DNA of 15,701 nt from Jaenimonas drosophilae (Eukaryota > Euglenozoa > Kinetoplastea > Trypanosomatida > Trypanosomatidae), in NCBI GenBank assembly GCA_030849065.1, contig JASAON010001347.1:1-15701 (forward strand). Reading direction: 5' to 3'. The first letter of the stretch is position 1. Every line of letters starts with the position of its first letter. Made by a program: the position numbers and the translations under genes. Shown in pieces: positions 14,420 to 15,701 of the stretch. The notes beneath the pieces were generated by a model. It saw nothing but the letters and a program-made list of their open reading frames with translations. It made no database searches and was not told the origin of the DNA.

Positions 14420-15701
14420 CTACCACAGTGCCGTCTTCTTGTAGGATTGTGGCGTTCGCGCACGACCGGTACGACGTTCCATCGCCACATCCTCNCCTGC
14501 CGCCGCCAGCGACCTTCACACTGCGCGCGCAGCGTTGTGGGCCCGCCCCTCGCCGTCTGTGGCTGTGGCGGGCCAGAAAACAAGTTGAGCGGCGGCTCAT
14601 GGCGGTAGCTGGCGGAGCGCATCTGAGCTCCTCCACGTGCACGCTTCATGGCCATTGAATCAGCGTCATCCTCGCCGAAACTGTGGGCGTTGTGGTGTTT
14701 GGCATCGTAGTGTAGGAGGGCAGGACGCTTCCACAGCGACGTACTCACGCCAACCTGTGGCGGAGGGGGATAGTCTTGGCCCGCATTCACGTTGAAGTGC
14801 GTGCGTGCGGCGGGTGGCTGCAAACGAGGAGCGGGCGCCGCAACAGGGTTGTTGTTGTTTGGGTCGGTATGCATTTCCTCCATCGTGGCGCCAATGATGA
14901 AGTGGCTGCGGTTGTTGTCGGGGTGAACGTGTGCGCGAGAGCCGGTGGCGGTGTCAGGGCGTGGGGCGGAGTTGTCCAGCGCATATGGCACCGTGCGCTT
15001 CAACCACTCAGCGCTCTCACCGAGGCCATACCCACACTTGGCGTACTTGTTGGTGGCGGCAATCGCGGCCATGCGTTCATCACTGCCCTTGGCGAAGGCT
15101 TCCACCGCAATTTGGCGGCTGATCTTCTCCTCGCGCGGCACAATCGCGGGCTCGCCGTGGTACTCACGCAACGCCGCCGCCGCCACGTCGCGATGTTCGG
15201 GATGCATCTTCTGGATCTTGCGCAAACGCGCCTCGCTGTACTGCACCGACGTTGTAAAGGCATCGTTGCTGCGTGCGTGTGTTGCGGTTCCTCCCTGTTC
15301 CTCCATCGGGGTGTAGTTGTACGACGTCAAGCACAGGTTGGCTTCCTGGCCCGGTGGCTGCTTCACGATGCTCTTCTGGCCTCCCGCGGCGTAGAAGGCC
15401 TGACAACGTTGTTGCTGATCTGTAACAACAACGCTGGCCTTGCCAAGACGGCCCTCGGCGCGCTTGGCGTCATCGGAGAGGCTCGTGAAGTGCGGGTTGA
15501 TGTGGCGTTTGGCGCTCTGCCGCTCTTCACCTCCCATCGTCAGTGTTGTTCGGCGTGCCTGTGCGTGAGGATGTACGTGGGGGCGGTAAGGCTCTTCAAC
15601 ACCGCTGTGTGCGGAGGATGGCATGATGCCAGCTTGGCCCACAATGAGATGATCGCTGAATTGGCCTTGACGGAAGTGGGCCTTCCCCGTGGGCTTCGGC
15701 A
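14420..15701 (-). CDS. Disordered protein with HF motifs, 5'-truncated by the window, probable frameshift at an N
   Basis: The minus-strand frame is open to the right edge and begins inside the window at codon 15699 (PKPTGKAHFRQG...), so the start lies outside. The protein is basic, His/Ala/Pro-rich and mostly disordered. Four [APST]HF tripeptides recur: AHF at 15673-15681, PHF at 15487-15495, SHF-IIG at 14899-14907 and THF-NV at 14794-14802. A helical part (about 14990-15270) has EEKISRQIAVEAFAKGSDER. Short HF-x-x-G elements recall axonemal microtubule-associated proteins, but I do not recognise the family. The N at 14495 falls in a GGC-rich run. Read straight through, the frame ends at 14350 with an implausible tail rich in Arg, His, Cys and Trp. 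Adding one base at the N gives EDVAMERRTG...SYKKTALW and a stop at 14422-14420, which I prefer. Confidence 0.6.
14495..14495. other. Ambiguous base (N), likely assembly indel
   Basis: The only N in the window. It lies in a GGCGGCGGCAGG-N-GAGG context on the minus strand, near the 3' end of the right-edge gene. The coding frame appears to change here by one missing base. Confidence 0.85.

Noticed and set aside
1..15701. Mobile elements, CRISPR arrays, tRNA or rRNA genes, strand-switch region
   Set aside because: No terminal repeats, reverse transcriptase or transposase, spaced direct repeats, or tRNA-like cloverleaf boxes were seen, and all genes are on one strand.

Overview
The window looks like nuclear DNA from a kinetoplastid protist. 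A free-living bodonid such as Bodo saltans is my best guess, but the species is inference. Every convincing gene lies on the minus strand. All are long, intronless and conserved eukaryotic proteins, spaced about 240-400 bp apart. In front of almost every start codon the transcribed strand has a polypyrimidine tract followed by its first AG. This is the layout of a polycistronic unit processed by spliced-leader trans-splicing coupled to polyadenylation. No tRNA, rRNA, mobile element, CRISPR array or convincing plus-strand gene was seen.

In transcription order (right to left) the genes are: (1) a 5'-truncated, disordered protein with repeated HF motifs, possibly flagellar, with an N and a probable one-base assembly error near its 3' end; (2) a 118-residue RIIa-type dimerisation/docking protein; (3) a membrane-anchored flavoprotein related to sulfide:quinone oxidoreductase that has lost a hallmark cysteine; (4) a very large calpain-7/PalB-type protease with two N-terminal MIT-like domains and an intact catalytic triad; (5) MON1, part of the Rab7 exchange factor; (6) RRP9/U3-55K, a WD40 protein of the U3 snoRNP; (7) a PUS1-type tRNA pseudouridine synthase; (8) the first 25 codons of an unrecognised protein running off the left edge.

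The genes cover separate jobs: flagellum or signalling, quinone-linked redox, endosomal proteolysis and Rab7 activation, ribosome biogenesis and tRNA modification. Shared transcription in such units usually does not imply shared function. Gene-specific control would lie in the intergenic regions, which hold CA/GT runs, CAT/ATC trinucleotide runs and splice-acceptor tracts.

I see no new multi-gene system. The points worth a second look are the altered SQOR-like flavoprotein, the extended calpain, the RRP9 tail, two very short predicted leaders, and the frameshift at the N.
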